The notes: generated by a model from the letters alone, not told the origin. A DNA stretch of 64,000 bases from Deltaproteobacteria bacterium (GCA_016219005.1 JACRCN010000071.1:1-64000), one strand, 5' to 3'; shown: positions 1-9,142, counted from the first letter of the stretch. Numbers and translations are program-made.

Positions 1-10
1 GAACAGCAGG

Positions 11-1627
11 ATGTCGCGTCGTTCTTTTTTGGGTGTTTCGGCGGCCGGCTTGGCGGCTACGGTCCTGGACTGGAGCAAGATCAAGGCCTTTGCGGACAAG
101 ATGGGGGAAGGCCAGGATTACCCCACCGTGGTCATTGGCGCCGGGCTGGGCGGGCTGTGCTGCGCGGCGTACCTGGCGCAGCAGGGGGTACCCGTCACCC
201 TCGTGGAGCAGCACAGCATTCCCGGCGGCTATGCCACCGCCTTCGAGCGCGGCGCAGGACGCTTCCGCTTCGAGGTGTCCCTGCACGGCACTTCGATCAA
301 CGACAACGCTTCCGCGCGGATTCTGCGGAACGTGGGGGTGTTGGATCGGCTGAAGCTGGTCGAGCTGCCGGAGGTCTACCGTCTCAAGACGCCTGAGGTG
401 GACATCGCCGTTCCCCAGAGGGACCCCGAGGCCTACATCCAACTGCTGAGCAGGACCTTTCCCGGCCGGGAGGCGGGCATCCGGTCCTTCGTGAACGAGA
501 TGGTGGAGCTCTCCGAGGAGGTCGGCCGGCTGGATCGGAACAGGGGAAAGTTCTTCAAGCTCTTCTTCCCCCTTCAATACCGCAGGATGTGGAAAATCCG
601 CAACAAGACCCTGTTGGAGTTCATGAACGAGCACGTCACCGATCCGGCGGTCCAGAACGTGCTCGGCTCCCTCTGGGGTTATTACGGCCTGCCCCCCTCC
701 CGGCTTTCGGCGTTCTACTATGCCAATGCCACGGGCGACTACCTGCGCAAGGGTTCTTTCTATATCAAGGAGCGCTCCCAGAACCTGAGCGATGCCCTGG
801 CGGAGGCTGTCGAGGCCCGCGGCGGCCGCATCCTTTACAATACCCCTGCTGAAAAAATCGAGATTCAAAACGGCGCCGTCAAAGGCGTGGTCCTGGCCGG
901 CGGGAACGTCCTGCCCGCCCGCGCGGTGGTGAGCAACGCCAGCGCCCTCACCACCTTCCGGCAGATGGTCCCGCAAAAGGCCGTTCCCGCGGACTATCTC
1001 AAGCGGCTGGAAAGCCTGAAGCCGAGCATTTCTTCCTTCATCGTCTGGCTGGGTCTGAACCGGGAACTGCGGGGCCGGGTTAAGGGGTGCGGGATTCACG
1101 TCGGCACGGGCCGCGGGCCGGAAGCGGATTACCTGGCCTGCATGCAGGGCGACGTGGAAAAAGGCTCGTTCAGCGTCAGCGTCTACGATAATCTTTACGA
1201 AGGGTATTCCCGGCCGGGGACCTCCAGCCTGATGCTTCTTTTCCTTTGCGGTTTCGAACCCTGGCGGCGTTTCGAGGACGACTACCGCGCAGGCCGCAAG
1301 AGCGACTACAGAAGCGAGAAGGAGCGCTGGGCGGACATCCTCGTCCGCAGGGCTGAAGAAGTGGTACCAGGGCTGTCCTCCATGATCGAGGTGCGTGAGG
1401 CGGCGAGTCCTCTCACCAACCAGCGCTACACCGGGAACCCCGAAGGGGCCATCTACGGCTTCGAGCAATCCATGGACAATGCCTTCATGAACCGCATCGA
1501 AAACCGGACGCCCGTCAGGGGGCTTTACCTGGCCGGCGCGTGGGCAAACCCGGGAGGCGGGTACACCGGGGTGCTGAGGGCCGGCGAGCGGACTTTCGAA
1601 CAAATGATGGAGGACTGGGCCGGCTGA
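11..1627 (+). CDS. FAD-dependent phytoene desaturase / retinol saturase-like oxidoreductase
   Basis: A 538-residue flavoprotein of the CrtI/RetSat amine-oxidase-like superfamily, expected to oxidise or reduce polyene or lipid double bonds; the substrate is unknown. The N-terminus has a twin-arginine motif (SRRSFLG) and a hydrophobic stretch, suggesting Tat export or membrane anchoring. It is followed at about residues 39-67 by the dinucleotide-binding fold VVIGAGLGGL...VTLVEQ. The C-terminus has the family FAD-contact segment (LYLAGAWANPGGGYTGV). The start is uncertain: an AGG lies directly against this ATG and the frame stays open to the window edge, so the true start may lie upstream. A histidine kinase/response regulator pair follows 44 bp downstream on the same strand. 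Confident on superfamily, not on substrate. Confidence 0.8.
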   Translation: MSRRSFLGVSAAGLAATVLDWSKIKAFADKMGEGQDYPTVVIGAGLGGLCCAAYLAQQGVPVTLVEQHSIPGGYATAFERGAGRFRFEVSLHGTSINDNASARILRNVGVLDRLKLVELPEVYRLKTPEVDIAVPQRDPEAYIQLLSRTFPGREAGIRSFVNEMVELSEEVGRLDRNRGKFFKLFFPLQYRRMWKIRNKTLLEFMNEHVTDPAVQNVLGSLWGYYGLPPSRLSAFYYANATGDYLRKGSFYIKERSQNLSDALAEAVEARGGRILYNTPAEKIEIQNGAVKGVVLAGGNVLPARAVVSNASALTTFRQMVPQKAVPADYLKRLESLKPSISSFIVWLGLNRELRGRVKGCGIHVGTGRGPEADYLACMQGDVEKGSFSVSVYDNLYEGYSRPGTSSLMLLFLCGFEPWRRFEDDYRAGRKSDYRSEKERWADILVRRAEEVVPGLSSMIEVREAASPLTNQRYTGNPEGAIYGFEQSMDNAFMNRIENRTPVRGLYLAGAWANPGGGYTGVLRAGERTFEQMMEDWAG

Positions 1628-1671
1628 CGCCCCGGCGTTCGGCCTTTGATTTTTCGGCCTGAAAGGGGATA

Positions 1672-2718
1672 ATGAAGACGATGGAATTCAACCTGAGCCG
1701 CAAGGACGTTCTAAGCTGCTTTCTTCTGACGGCGGTCTTCAACGCCGCCATCGCCCTGTTTTTGACCCACATGGATTTCGGTTCCGGGTTCCGCAAAACG
1801 TTCATCCTGTCCCAGGCGATCGGCCTGTCCATCTGTGCCGCGGTTCTCGCCGGGCACCGGTTCGTCAGGAACGCGACGGTCTCCGTACGGGCGGTCACGG
1901 TTCTTGGGGGCATTGCCCTGGGGACCACGGCAGGCGCCTTCCTGGGCTCATTATTGGCAGGGACCCCCTTTGCCGCGGTTATCGAGGGCCGGGCCGGGCT
2001 CCTGCAGATGCTCCTGTCCGGGCTTTTCTTCGGGATCGTCGTCACTTACTTTTTCATCTCCCGCGAGAAGATCGCGCAGACCGAGGCGGCGCTGCACGCG
2101 GAGCAGATCAAAAGGCTCACCCTGGAGAAAACGGCCCTCGAAAGCCGCCTGCGGGTTCTCCAGGCCCAGATCGAACCTCACTTTCTTTTCAACAGCCTGT
2201 CGAATATCATGAGCCTGCTCGACGGCGATCCCGCTCGGGGAAAGTGCATGCTCGCCAACCTCGCCCATTATCTGAGGGCGACCCTCTCCATGACCCGCGA
2301 GGAGACCGGCACCCTGGAGCGGGAGATGGACCTGGTCCGGGCTTTCCTCGAAGTTCACAAGGTCCGGATGGGCGAGCGTTTGCACTACACCATCGAGTTC
2401 CCCGGCCGGCTCCGGGACCTGCCGCTGCCTCCCATGCTGGTTCAGCCGCTGGTGGAAAACGCCGTCAAACACGGCCTTGAACCCAAGATCGAAGGCGGCG
2501 AGATCTCCATCCGGGTCGCGGAAAAGGAGAACTGCCTAATTCTATCGATTGCCGACACCGGGACGGGTTTCCATGAGGGCCCGGGAGGAGGCGTTGGGCT
2601 CGCCAACGTCCGGGACCGGCTGGAGCTGCTTTACGACGGCCGCGGCCGCCTGGTCCTCGAGGACAACGAACCGTCGGGCCTGAAAGCGACGATCGAGATT
2701 CCCCATGCAGGACGTTAG
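1672..2718 (+). CDS. LytS/YehU-type sensor histidine kinase
   Basis: A 348-residue membrane histidine kinase. Four hydrophobic segments occupy about residues 12-130, then a charged helical linker (about 135-165) leads into the His_kinase (PF06580-type) domain. The motif LQAQIEPHFLFNSLSNI contains the phospho-accepting His. A C-terminal HATPase module shows VENAVKHGLEPK (N box) and GGGVGLANVRDRL (G box). It has no extracytoplasmic domain, so it probably senses something in or at the membrane. Its last 14 bases overlap the following LytTR response regulator, which is therefore its likely partner and translationally coupled. Confidence 0.9.
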   Translation: MKTMEFNLSRKDVLSCFLLTAVFNAAIALFLTHMDFGSGFRKTFILSQAIGLSICAAVLAGHRFVRNATVSVRAVTVLGGIALGTTAGAFLGSLLAGTPFAAVIEGRAGLLQMLLSGLFFGIVVTYFFISREKIAQTEAALHAEQIKRLTLEKTALESRLRVLQAQIEPHFLFNSLSNIMSLLDGDPARGKCMLANLAHYLRATLSMTREETGTLEREMDLVRAFLEVHKVRMGERLHYTIEFPGRLRDLPLPPMLVQPLVENAVKHGLEPKIEGGEISIRVAEKENCLILSIADTGTGFHEGPGGGVGLANVRDRLELLYDGRGRLVLEDNEPSGLKATIEIPHAGR

Positions 2719-3475
2719 AGCCGTCATCGCCGACGACGAAACCCTTTTGAGGCAGTCCCTGCGCGCCCTGCTGGCCGAAGCCTGGCCCGAGCTCGTCATC
2801 TGTGGCGAGGCCGGCAACGGGCGGGAGGCCGTCGAGCTCATCTCGGCGCACCACCCGCAGATCGCCTTTCTGGATATCCGCATGCCGGGTCTGAGCGGGA
2901 TGGAGGTGGCCGAAGCCATCGGCGACTTCTGCCATGTGGTCTTCGTAACCGCCTTCGATCATTACGCTTTGCAGGCCTTTGAAAAGGAGGCACTGGATTA
3001 CCTGCTCAAACCGGTCAGCCTTGAAAGGCTCCGCAAGACCGTTACGAGGCTCAAGGAGAAGCTCGCGGCCACCCCCCCGCGATTGCCTCCGGACACGGCC
3101 GAGGCGCTGCGGCGTTTTTTAAACGGTCTCATGGTGGAGGAGGGCCCGCAACACATCCGGTACCTGCGGGTCCAGCAGGGGGACGGCGTCCGGCTGGTCC
3201 CCGTGGATGAAGTCATTTATTTCAAGGCATCCGACAAATACACGGAGGTCATCACCCGGCAGGGCGAAGCCCTGATCCGCAAGCCGATCAAGGACCTGGC
3301 AGGCGAACTGGACCCGGCCACGTTCTGGCAGATCCACCGCGGCACCATCGTCAATGCCCGCTTCATCGCCCGCGTCAGCCGTTCCCTGACGGGCAGCGGG
3401 GTCGTCAAGCTCACCGGGCGCGACGAGGCGCTCACGGTGAGCAGCCGCTACATGCATTTGTTCAAGCAGATGTGA
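2705..3475 (+). CDS. LytTR-family response regulator
   Basis: A 256-residue LytR/AlgR-type transcription factor. An N-terminal receiver domain (about 1-120) has acidic residues near the start (IADDE), the phospho-acceptor Asp in AFLDIRMPGLSG and the conserved Lys in YLLKPV. A linker leads into a C-terminal LytTR DNA-binding domain (about 150-256), recognisable by VDEVIYFKASDKYTEV, FWQIHRGTIVNARFI and the terminal SRRY-like stretch SSRYMHLF. The gene overlaps the LytS-type kinase upstream. Targets are unknown; the preceding oxidoreductase is one candidate by proximity. Confidence 0.92.
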   Translation: MQDVRAVIADDETLLRQSLRALLAEAWPELVICGEAGNGREAVELISAHHPQIAFLDIRMPGLSGMEVAEAIGDFCHVVFVTAFDHYALQAFEKEALDYLLKPVSLERLRKTVTRLKEKLAATPPRLPPDTAEALRRFLNGLMVEEGPQHIRYLRVQQGDGVRLVPVDEVIYFKASDKYTEVITRQGEALIRKPIKDLAGELDPATFWQIHRGTIVNARFIARVSRSLTGSGVVKLTGRDEALTVSSRYMHLFKQM

Positions 3476-3540
3476 GGACTTCCGCACCGTGCGTTGATTT
3501 TCAGGAGCATGCGCCATGGAACAGGGCCGGGTCCCCATTC

Positions 3541-3574
3541 TTTGCTTGACAAGCAAAAGCAGCCCCCTATATAG
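3541..3574 (+). promoter_or_regulatory. Sigma-70-type promoter with overlapping inverted repeat, upstream of pyrD
   Basis: A consensus -35 (TTGACA, 3546-3551) is followed after 16 bp by TATATA (3568-3573). The -35 lies inside a short inverted repeat (TTGCTT-gac-AAGCAA, 3542-3556), which could be a repressor operator. The pyrD start codon lies 43 bp downstream. The promoter call rests on consensus match and position. Confidence 0.6.
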
Positions 3575-3616
3575 CTACGCGTCGATAACGAAAGCAAAGT
3601 CTTATCCAATATCCAA

Positions 3617-4630
3617 ATGTATCGATCCATTCGACCGCTTCTTTTCAAGCTCGATCCCGAGCGCGTTCACGGCCTGACGCTGCGGCTGATTCAGCTCGCC
3701 GGACTGCTGCCGCCGACGCATGCGCTGTTGCGGCGCATGTTCGCGGCCGATGATCCACGTCTTGAGGTTGAAGCGTTTGGCCTCAAGTTCAAGAATCCAA
3801 TCGGGTTGGCCGCCGGTTACGACAAGAACGGTGTCGCGGTGAAAGGGCTGAGTGCGCTCGGCTTCGGTCACATCGAAGTGGGTACGCTGACGCGGCAGAA
3901 GCAAATCGGCAATCCCAAGCCGCGCGTGCATCGCGTGGCCGAAGCCGACGGTCTTATCAACAGCATGGGCTTTCCCAACGATGGCGTCGATGCGTTGAAA
4001 CTCGCGCATGGTGCCGTACCTTGCCGCGTGGGCATCAACATCGGGAAGGGCAAAGACACGCCGATTGCGCAAGCCGCTGACGATTACTGCGCGCTGTTCA
4101 AGCAGGTGTATCGGGCTGCCGATTACGTGGCGATCAACATCAGCAGCCCAAACACATTGAATTTAAGGCAACTGCAGGCGCGCGAGCTGATCGAGGGTCT
4201 GCTCAAGCAAGTGGCCGCCGTGCGCGATTCGCTGGTGCCGCGCGTGCCGCTGCTGGTGAAGATCGCGCCCGATCTGAGCGAAAGCGAGATCGACGATGCT
4301 CTATCGGCGATCTCGAGCGCCGGGTTGGATGGCATTATTGCGACCAATACGACGATCGGGCGCGGCGGGATTCCGGATCGGTATCGCGACTTGAAGGGCG
4401 GCCTCAGCGGCGCGCCGCTGCGGGATCGATCGACGGCGGTCATTCGCTACATCGCGCAGCGGACGGAAGGCAACTTGCCGATCGTGGGTGTGGGCGGCAT
4501 TGCCAATGCACGGGATGCAATCGAGAAATTGGAAGCCGGCGCGACGCTGCTTCAAGTCTACACCGGCCTGGTTTATGCGGGGCCAAATCTGGTGAAGCAA
4601 ATCAATCGGGCGCTGCTCGGCCGCGCCTGA
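3617..4630 (+). CDS. pyrD: Dihydroorotate dehydrogenase, quinone-dependent (class 2)
   Basis: A 337-residue class 2 dihydroorotate dehydrogenase; oxidises dihydroorotate to orotate in pyrimidine synthesis and passes electrons to membrane quinone through FMN. The short N-terminal membrane-associating helix (YRSIRPLLFKLDPERVHGLTL) distinguishes class 2 from class 1. FMN/orotate residues are visible: NPIGLAAGYDKNG, NSMGFPN, NISSPNT (the class 2 catalytic Ser region), KIAPDLS, ATNTT and the phosphate loop VGVGGI. Length is normal. It stands alone behind its own promoter and is convergent with arfB. Codon choice looks different from neighbours (more GCG, TTG, GAT and CGx-A/T endings, lower GC3 by eye), which may mean transfer. 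Confidence 0.95.
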   Translation: MYRSIRPLLFKLDPERVHGLTLRLIQLAGLLPPTHALLRRMFAADDPRLEVEAFGLKFKNPIGLAAGYDKNGVAVKGLSALGFGHIEVGTLTRQKQIGNPKPRVHRVAEADGLINSMGFPNDGVDALKLAHGAVPCRVGINIGKGKDTPIAQAADDYCALFKQVYRAADYVAINISSPNTLNLRQLQARELIEGLLKQVAAVRDSLVPRVPLLVKIAPDLSESEIDDALSAISSAGLDGIIATNTTIGRGGIPDRYRDLKGGLSGAPLRDRSTAVIRYIAQRTEGNLPIVGVGGIANARDAIEKLEAGATLLQVYTGLVYAGPNLVKQINRALLGRA

Positions 4631-4663
4631 TCCATCCCGCCCATTGCGCGCAAGGAATCCGGT

Positions 4664-5086
4664 TCAATCGTCGACCCGGCCGCGCATGGCTTTCACCCGG
4701 CCGCGCTTGACTTTGCCGTCGAGTCGTTTTTCCCTGGACCCGCGGGTCGGCCGGGTGGGCCTGCGCCTGCGGCGTGACACGCTAGCGCCGGCAATGAGCT
4801 CCTGAAGCCGCCTGAACGCCTCCGCCTTGTTCTTCTCCTGGCTGCGGTACTGCTGCGCCTTGATGACGACCACGCCCTCCCGGGTGATGCGCTGGTCGTT
4901 CAGCTTCAAAAGGCGGTCCTTGATGAGATCCGGCAGCGATGAGGCGCGGATATCGAAGCGCAGGTGTACGGCGGTTGCAACCTTGTTGACGTTCTGGCCG
5001 CCGGAGCCCTGGGCGCGGATGGCACTGATCTCGATCTCGCTCAAGGGGATGCGGATCTGGTCTGAAATTAGCAGCATGGGTCTCAT
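4664..5086 (-). CDS. arfB: ArfB-type peptidyl-tRNA hydrolase (ribosome rescue)
   Basis: A 140-residue class I release-factor-like protein of the ArfB/YaeJ family, which hydrolyses peptidyl-tRNA on stalled ribosomes lacking a stop codon. The catalytic loop is plain (AQGSGGQNVNK, GGQ near residue 28). The C-terminal tail is strongly basic (RRRRRPTRPTRGSREKR...KVKRGRVK), as needed to enter the empty mRNA channel. There is no stop-codon-recognition domain, in keeping with ArfB rather than PrfA/PrfB. An upstream in-frame ATG at 5110 would add eight residues; the shorter start fits the family better. Confidence 0.9.
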   Translation of the reverse strand: MRPMLLISDQIRIPLSEIEISAIRAQGSGGQNVNKVATAVHLRFDIRASSLPDLIKDRLLKLNDQRITREGVVVIKAQQYRSQEKNKAEAFRRLQELIAGASVSRRRRRPTRPTRGSREKRLDGKVKRGRVKAMRGRVDD

Positions 5087-5137
5087 TTGCGTCGGGCCGC
5101 CGGCATGCAAGCGTGCCTGCGGCTGCCGGACATCGCT

Positions 5138-5647
5138 TCAAAGGACTTTGACGAAGAACACCTTGTCGTCGCCGGGGGCATAGAAGTCCTTAAGGTGGGT
5201 CTCCCGGAAGAAGCCCAGGCGCGCATAGAACACGCGGGTCGGCTCGTACTGGGGGCGGCCCGAGGTTTCGGCGTAGACGCGGCGGCCCCCGAAATCCCGG
5301 ATCAGCCGCTCGGTTTCCTGCATCAGCACCCGGCCCAGCCCCCGGCCCTGGTGGTCGCGGTGGTTTGCGATCCAGTACAAATCGAAGCTTCCGTCCGTGC
5401 CGGCGATGGGGCCGTAGCAGGTGTAGCCCAGGGCCTGGCCGGCCTGCTCGGCGAAGACGAAGAAATAGCCGGAGGCGGCGCCATGTTCCAGGCGCTCCTC
5501 GACCAGCTCGACGGCGATCTGCGCTTCGGCCGGGTTGAAGAAGCCCGTCGAGGCGACGATCGCCGCGACCGTCTGCATATCGGCTGGAATGACGTCGTAG
5601 CGAAACGCGATGCTCGTGCCGGTGCTCGATCCGGATCGGGTGGGCAT
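5138..5647 (-). CDS. GNAT family N-acetyltransferase
   Basis: A 169-residue GCN5-related acetyltransferase. The acetyl-CoA pyrophosphate loop is seen as HRDHQGRGLGRVLM (R/Q-x-x-G-x-G/A), preceded by the beta-4 segment SFDLYWIA and followed by the C-terminal strand RVYAETSGRPQYEPTRVFYARLGF, typical of small-molecule or amino-acid acetyltransferases. The substrate cannot be told from sequence. It lies 51 bp downstream of arfB's start on the same strand. Confidence 0.85.
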   Translation of the reverse strand: MPTRSGSSTGTSIAFRYDVIPADMQTVAAIVASTGFFNPAEAQIAVELVEERLEHGAASGYFFVFAEQAGQALGYTCYGPIAGTDGSFDLYWIANHRDHQGRGLGRVLMQETERLIRDFGGRRVYAETSGRPQYEPTRVFYARLGFFRETHLKDFYAPGDDKVFFVKVL

Positions 5648-5880
5648 GGTCGGTCAACCTTCAGGTTCTGCGTCACAGGCGCTCGTCGCGAGCGGCCCGG
5701 GCGACGGATTCGATGGCAATTATCAGAGGCGTGCAACGCCGCCATCGACTGTCAGATGCATTTTTAGGATAGCTTCATGCCACCCTTCGTGCCATGCATA
5801 GCCGAGGCCGGCACCGGGTGTCAATTCGGTTGTCGGCCGGCGCGACTTCGATCGCCCAGCAGGAGGCAAGCGGCCGGCTT

Positions 5881-7005
5881 CTATAACCTGCAGGCCGGTT
5901 GCCCGCAACCATATTTGGTCAGCACGATCTGCCACACCTGGTTGCTGCGGGCGCGAAATGCGCCGGCACATGAGAGCAGGTAGTACTCCCACATGCGCTT
6001 GAATCTTTCGTCGTAGCGGCCCTCCAGCCGGGGCCAGGCCGCCTGGAAGTTCGCATTCCAGGCCATGAGCGTCTTGTCGTAGTGAGGCCCCAGGTTGTGC
6101 CAGTCCTCTACCACGAACAGGCCTTCGATCGATCGGCTGATCTGCGCGATGCTGGGCAGCATGCCGTTCGGGAAAATGTATTTGGTGATCCAGGGGTCGC
6201 AATAGCGGGTGGATTCGTTGCCGCCGATGGTGTGCAGAAGGAAGATGCCGTCGTGCTTGAGGCTCCGGTGCACGACCCGCATGAAAGCTCGATAGTTTTT
6301 CCAGCCGACATGTTCGAACATGCCCACGGAAACGATTTTATCGAATGCGCCCCGGATATCCCGGTAATCGCATTCAAGGATGCGGACCGGCAGCTCTTTG
6401 CAGAAATCCGCGGCGTACCGGGCCTGCTCTCTGGAAATGTTGACGGCGGTGACGGTGCAGCCATATGTTTCAGCCGCATATCGCGCAAACCCGCCCCACC
6501 CGCAGCCGATGTCCAGAACGTGATCGGTTCGGCAAAGCGCCGCTTTCCGGCAGATCAGGTCAAGTTTGTTCTGCTGGGCGCAGTCCAGGTCGTCGGTGTC
6601 GCTGAAATAGGCGCAGCTATACTGATTATAGGGGTCGAGGAAAGACAGGAACAGTTCGCAGTCGAGGTTGTAATGGCGCTCGGCGACCATATGCGCGCGC
6701 GCTTTCGACTGGAGATTGAAAAGGATACCGGGCAGGAGGAGCGGCAGATATTTAAACCCTCCTTTTATGCTCACATCCAGCCGGATGTTCAACACGCGGC
6801 AGATGAACTCATCCAGTTTCCGGCAGTCCCACCAGCCGTCCATGTAGGCTTCGCCGAGCCCCAGATTTTTTTCACGCAACACCCGGGGGAAAAAGCGCTC
6901 GTCATGGACGGTGATGTCCCAGGGGTTCCGTCCGCCGATGGCTATGCCGGCCCGGGAAAGCAAGGTTTCGACAATCTGCCTTGGACTGGACACATGGCAC
7001 CTCAT
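5881..7005 (-). CDS. cfa: Cyclopropane-fatty-acyl-phospholipid synthase
   Basis: A 374-residue SAM-dependent methyltransferase that converts unsaturated acyl chains of membrane phospholipids into cyclopropane chains. The N-terminal lipid-binding part contains LLSRAGIAI and LGLGEAYMDGWWDC, both typical of Cfa. The SAM motif I is VLDIGCGWGGFARYAAE. Residues equivalent to the E. coli bicarbonate/active-site set are present: Cys in NQYSCAYF, Glu in MFEHVG, His in LLHTIGG and Tyr in HYDKTLMAW. Length matches E. coli Cfa (382). In-frame starts at 7047 (ATG) or 7050 (TTG) would add 14-15 residues; 7005 has the better upstream AGG. Confidence 0.93.
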   Translation of the reverse strand: MRCHVSSPRQIVETLLSRAGIAIGGRNPWDITVHDERFFPRVLREKNLGLGEAYMDGWWDCRKLDEFICRVLNIRLDVSIKGGFKYLPLLLPGILFNLQSKARAHMVAERHYNLDCELFLSFLDPYNQYSCAYFSDTDDLDCAQQNKLDLICRKAALCRTDHVLDIGCGWGGFARYAAETYGCTVTAVNISREQARYAADFCKELPVRILECDYRDIRGAFDKIVSVGMFEHVGWKNYRAFMRVVHRSLKHDGIFLLHTIGGNESTRYCDPWITKYIFPNGMLPSIAQISRSIEGLFVVEDWHNLGPHYDKTLMAWNANFQAAWPRLEGRYDERFKRMWEYYLLSCAGAFRARSNQVWQIVLTKYGCGQPACRL

Positions 7006-7332
7006 TTTACCTGTTCCGGGGGACAAGATGAGGTTTTTTCCAGGCATCAAGAGGATATGGCCCCGTTCCTACGGCCACGTCTCCCGGAGCCTGGCCGCTT
7101 TGTTTCAAGCGATGCCTTGGAAACGATGGCATTCTAACAAATAACCGGCGGAAAAAACAAATCGGTGACGGCATCCTGGGTTGTCTCGCGGTTATTTCCA
7201 GGCGAGTTGCTTGAGTTCATTCGCATGAAAGTGTATGAACGCCGCTATCCCGAACATTCCATGAAAATTTTTCAGTATCGACTTGAAGGCGGGGAACATG
7301 CTTATTTCAGCCGGCATCATCGTGGTGAGCCG

Positions 7333-7722
7333 ATGATCGACGTCACCGCGGCCATATTGACCCAAGCGGGCAGGGTGCTGATCGCGCGCCGCAAGCCCGG
7401 GGCCAGCCAGGCGGGGATGTGGGAGTTCCCCGGCGGCAAGATCCGGCCGGGCGAGGCCCCGGAAGAATGCCTGAAGCGCGAGATCCGGGAAGAGCTCGGC
7501 CTCGACATCGCCGTGGGCCGGTTCCTGGGCGAAAGCCGGCATGCCTATGCGGACCAAAGCATCCGGCTGCTCGCATATTGCGCCCGCATCGAGGCCGGTA
7601 CACCCGTCCTGAACGATCACGCCGAGGTGGAATGGGTCCGCTTCGATGAGTTGGGCCGGTTTACATTTTGCGCGGCCGATATGCCCTTTGTCCGAATGCT
7701 CAAGGAAGGTTTTGAGTGTTAA
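7333..7722 (+). CDS. Nudix hydrolase, MutT-like
   Basis: A 129-residue Nudix protein likely to hydrolyse oxidised nucleoside triphosphates such as 8-oxo-dGTP. The complete Nudix box is present: G-x5-E-x7-REIREELGL in GGKIRPGEAPEECLKREIREE. MWEFPGGK and the C-terminal WVRFDELGRFTFCAAD are typical of the MutT subgroup. The ATG at 7333 has a GGTGAG ribosome-binding site a few bases upstream and begins where the domain begins. An open frame reaches upstream to 7165, but the extra 56 residues do not resemble a Nudix extension. The 7006-7332 stretch shows no other gene. Confidence 0.85.
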   Translation: MIDVTAAILTQAGRVLIARRKPGASQAGMWEFPGGKIRPGEAPEECLKREIREELGLDIAVGRFLGESRHAYADQSIRLLAYCARIEAGTPVLNDHAEVEWVRFDELGRFTFCAADMPFVRMLKEGFEC

Positions 7723-7809
7723 GCGTTACGTGTTAAGCTGGGGATTACAGAAGTCGATGGCGGGGCGATCATCTTTCGCCGGACGCATGGACCTGAAACC
7801 TGAAATGCG

Positions 7810-8295
7810 ATGAGCCTGAACAGACAACTTATCCTCAGCGCGGGCATGACCGTGGCGACCCTGCTATCCCTTGTGGTTGCACCGGAGGCGTTCTGCCAGG
7901 CCAGCCCTCTCCAGTCCCAGGCCCAAATGGACGCCCGGCAGAAGGAGCTCGAGCGCGATGCCGCCGTCAACCTTTCACTGGCGAAAAAGTCCATTCAGGA
8001 CGATGCCTTTTACAACGCGCGGGTGGCGCTCAACGTCTGGAAGAGCAGCGCCATCGCGGCCGGCAGCTTCGACAAGAAGCTTTACGAGGACCTTCGCAAA
8101 CAGCTCTACGACAAATCCATAAAAGACAACCTGCGCTGCATCGAATCCTCGATCTCCCAGCGCGCCATCCCCGATGCCAACCAGTGCCTGAAGATCTACC
8201 GTCTCCACGCCCAGGAGATCGGCGCGTTCGACCCCCGCCGCTACGAAGAGCTCAAAAAGCGTGTGGCCGCCATCCCGCCCCGGAAGAAACCATAG
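7810..8295 (+). CDS. Secreted/periplasmic protein of unknown function
   Basis: A 161-residue protein with a clear signal peptide (about residues 1-30, hydrophobic core LILSAGMTVATLLSLVV, possible cleavage after FCQA). The mature part is charged and mostly helical, with two similar halves: FYNARVALNVWKSSAIAAGSFDKKLYEDLRK and DANQCLKIYRLHAQEIGAFDPRRYEELKK. These read like two degenerate TPR-like repeats, each ending in -GxFDxxxYExLKK/RK. Two cysteines (in LRCIES and NQCLK) could pair. No family recognised. Confidence 0.6.
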   Translation: MSLNRQLILSAGMTVATLLSLVVAPEAFCQASPLQSQAQMDARQKELERDAAVNLSLAKKSIQDDAFYNARVALNVWKSSAIAAGSFDKKLYEDLRKQLYDKSIKDNLRCIESSISQRAIPDANQCLKIYRLHAQEIGAFDPRRYEELKKRVAAIPPRKKP

Positions 8296-8353
8296 TGCCC
8301 AAAGCTGGAAGCTCAACGTCATGCGGCCGGTCCCGGAACGGATCTGAATCGCT

Positions 8354-9142
8354 TCAACCAGTGATAAGCCGCTGGATCACGCGTTTCATCATGGCGGCAT
8401 CCCGGTACGGTGCGGGCGACTCGCTGATGAGGGTGAGGTCGATCTTGCGCCGGGCAAGCTCCTGCGCCAGGGGTGCGAAAAACTTCGGACTTGTGCGGAC
8501 GTGTCGTTTTTCGCCCTTGGGGCCGTATTCGATACCGGAGAAATGGGCGTGGAATTTGGGCGGCAGGCGGTCCAGGACCTTGCCGTAGTCGAGGCGCCCG
8601 CCCGCGCGAGCCAGCAGGTGCGAAAAATCCACCGTGAATTCGCAGCCGGTTTCCCCCGCCAGCAGGAGACATTCATCCAACGATCCGAACTGCGACGGTT
8701 TGCCGGTGGTCTCGGGGCAGAGGGCGACGGCCCAGCGGTTTTTCCGCACGACCGCCTGAAGCTTTTCGATCGCCTTGGCGATCCGCGCGAAGGTCTTCTC
8801 GGCCGAGTGACCCTGGTAGAAGCCGGCATGAAACACCACGTTGCGGGCGCCCATTATCGCCGCCATCCGGCAGGAGGCCTGAATGCGCTCATTGCTCGCG
8901 GCGAGCTTCGCGGGGTCGTTCGAAGCCAGATTGACGTAGTAGGGGGCGTGGATGGAGAGCGTGATGTTTTTTTGCCGGGCGAGCGCCCCTACCGCCTCGG
9001 CCTGCTCCGGTTTCATTCGCACGCCGTAGGTGAAGGCGACCTCCACGCAGCCGAGCCCCATCCGCGCGACCTTTTTCAGAGCCTGCACGTATCCCAGTCC
9101 GCCGGAGCCGGCTGGGCCGATTTTTATGATTGCCTTGCCCAT
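8354..9142 (-). CDS. Endonuclease IV-like TIM-barrel protein (AP endonuclease 2 family)
   Basis: A 262-residue member of the AP_endonuc_2 TIM-barrel superfamily, closest in motif pattern to deoxyribonuclease IV (Nfo), which cuts DNA at abasic sites. Metal ligands corresponding to E. coli Nfo can be traced: His65 (SIHAPY), His105 (VFHAGF), Glu144 (CPETTGK), Asp172 and His175 (VDFSHLLA), His200 (HAHFSG), His214 and Glu241 (ISESP). The position matching Nfo Asp229 appears to be Lys212 (GEKRHV), so one zinc site may be altered. It follows PolX by 22 bp on the same strand, which supports a DNA-repair role. A sugar isomerase/epimerase is the alternative. Confidence 0.75.
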   Translation of the reverse strand: MGKAIIKIGPAGSGGLGYVQALKKVARMGLGCVEVAFTYGVRMKPEQAEAVGALARQKNITLSIHAPYYVNLASNDPAKLAASNERIQASCRMAAIMGARNVVFHAGFYQGHSAEKTFARIAKAIEKLQAVVRKNRWAVALCPETTGKPSQFGSLDECLLLAGETGCEFTVDFSHLLARAGGRLDYGKVLDRLPPKFHAHFSGIEYGPKGEKRHVRTSPKFFAPLAQELARRKIDLTLISESPAPYRDAAMMKRVIQRLITG

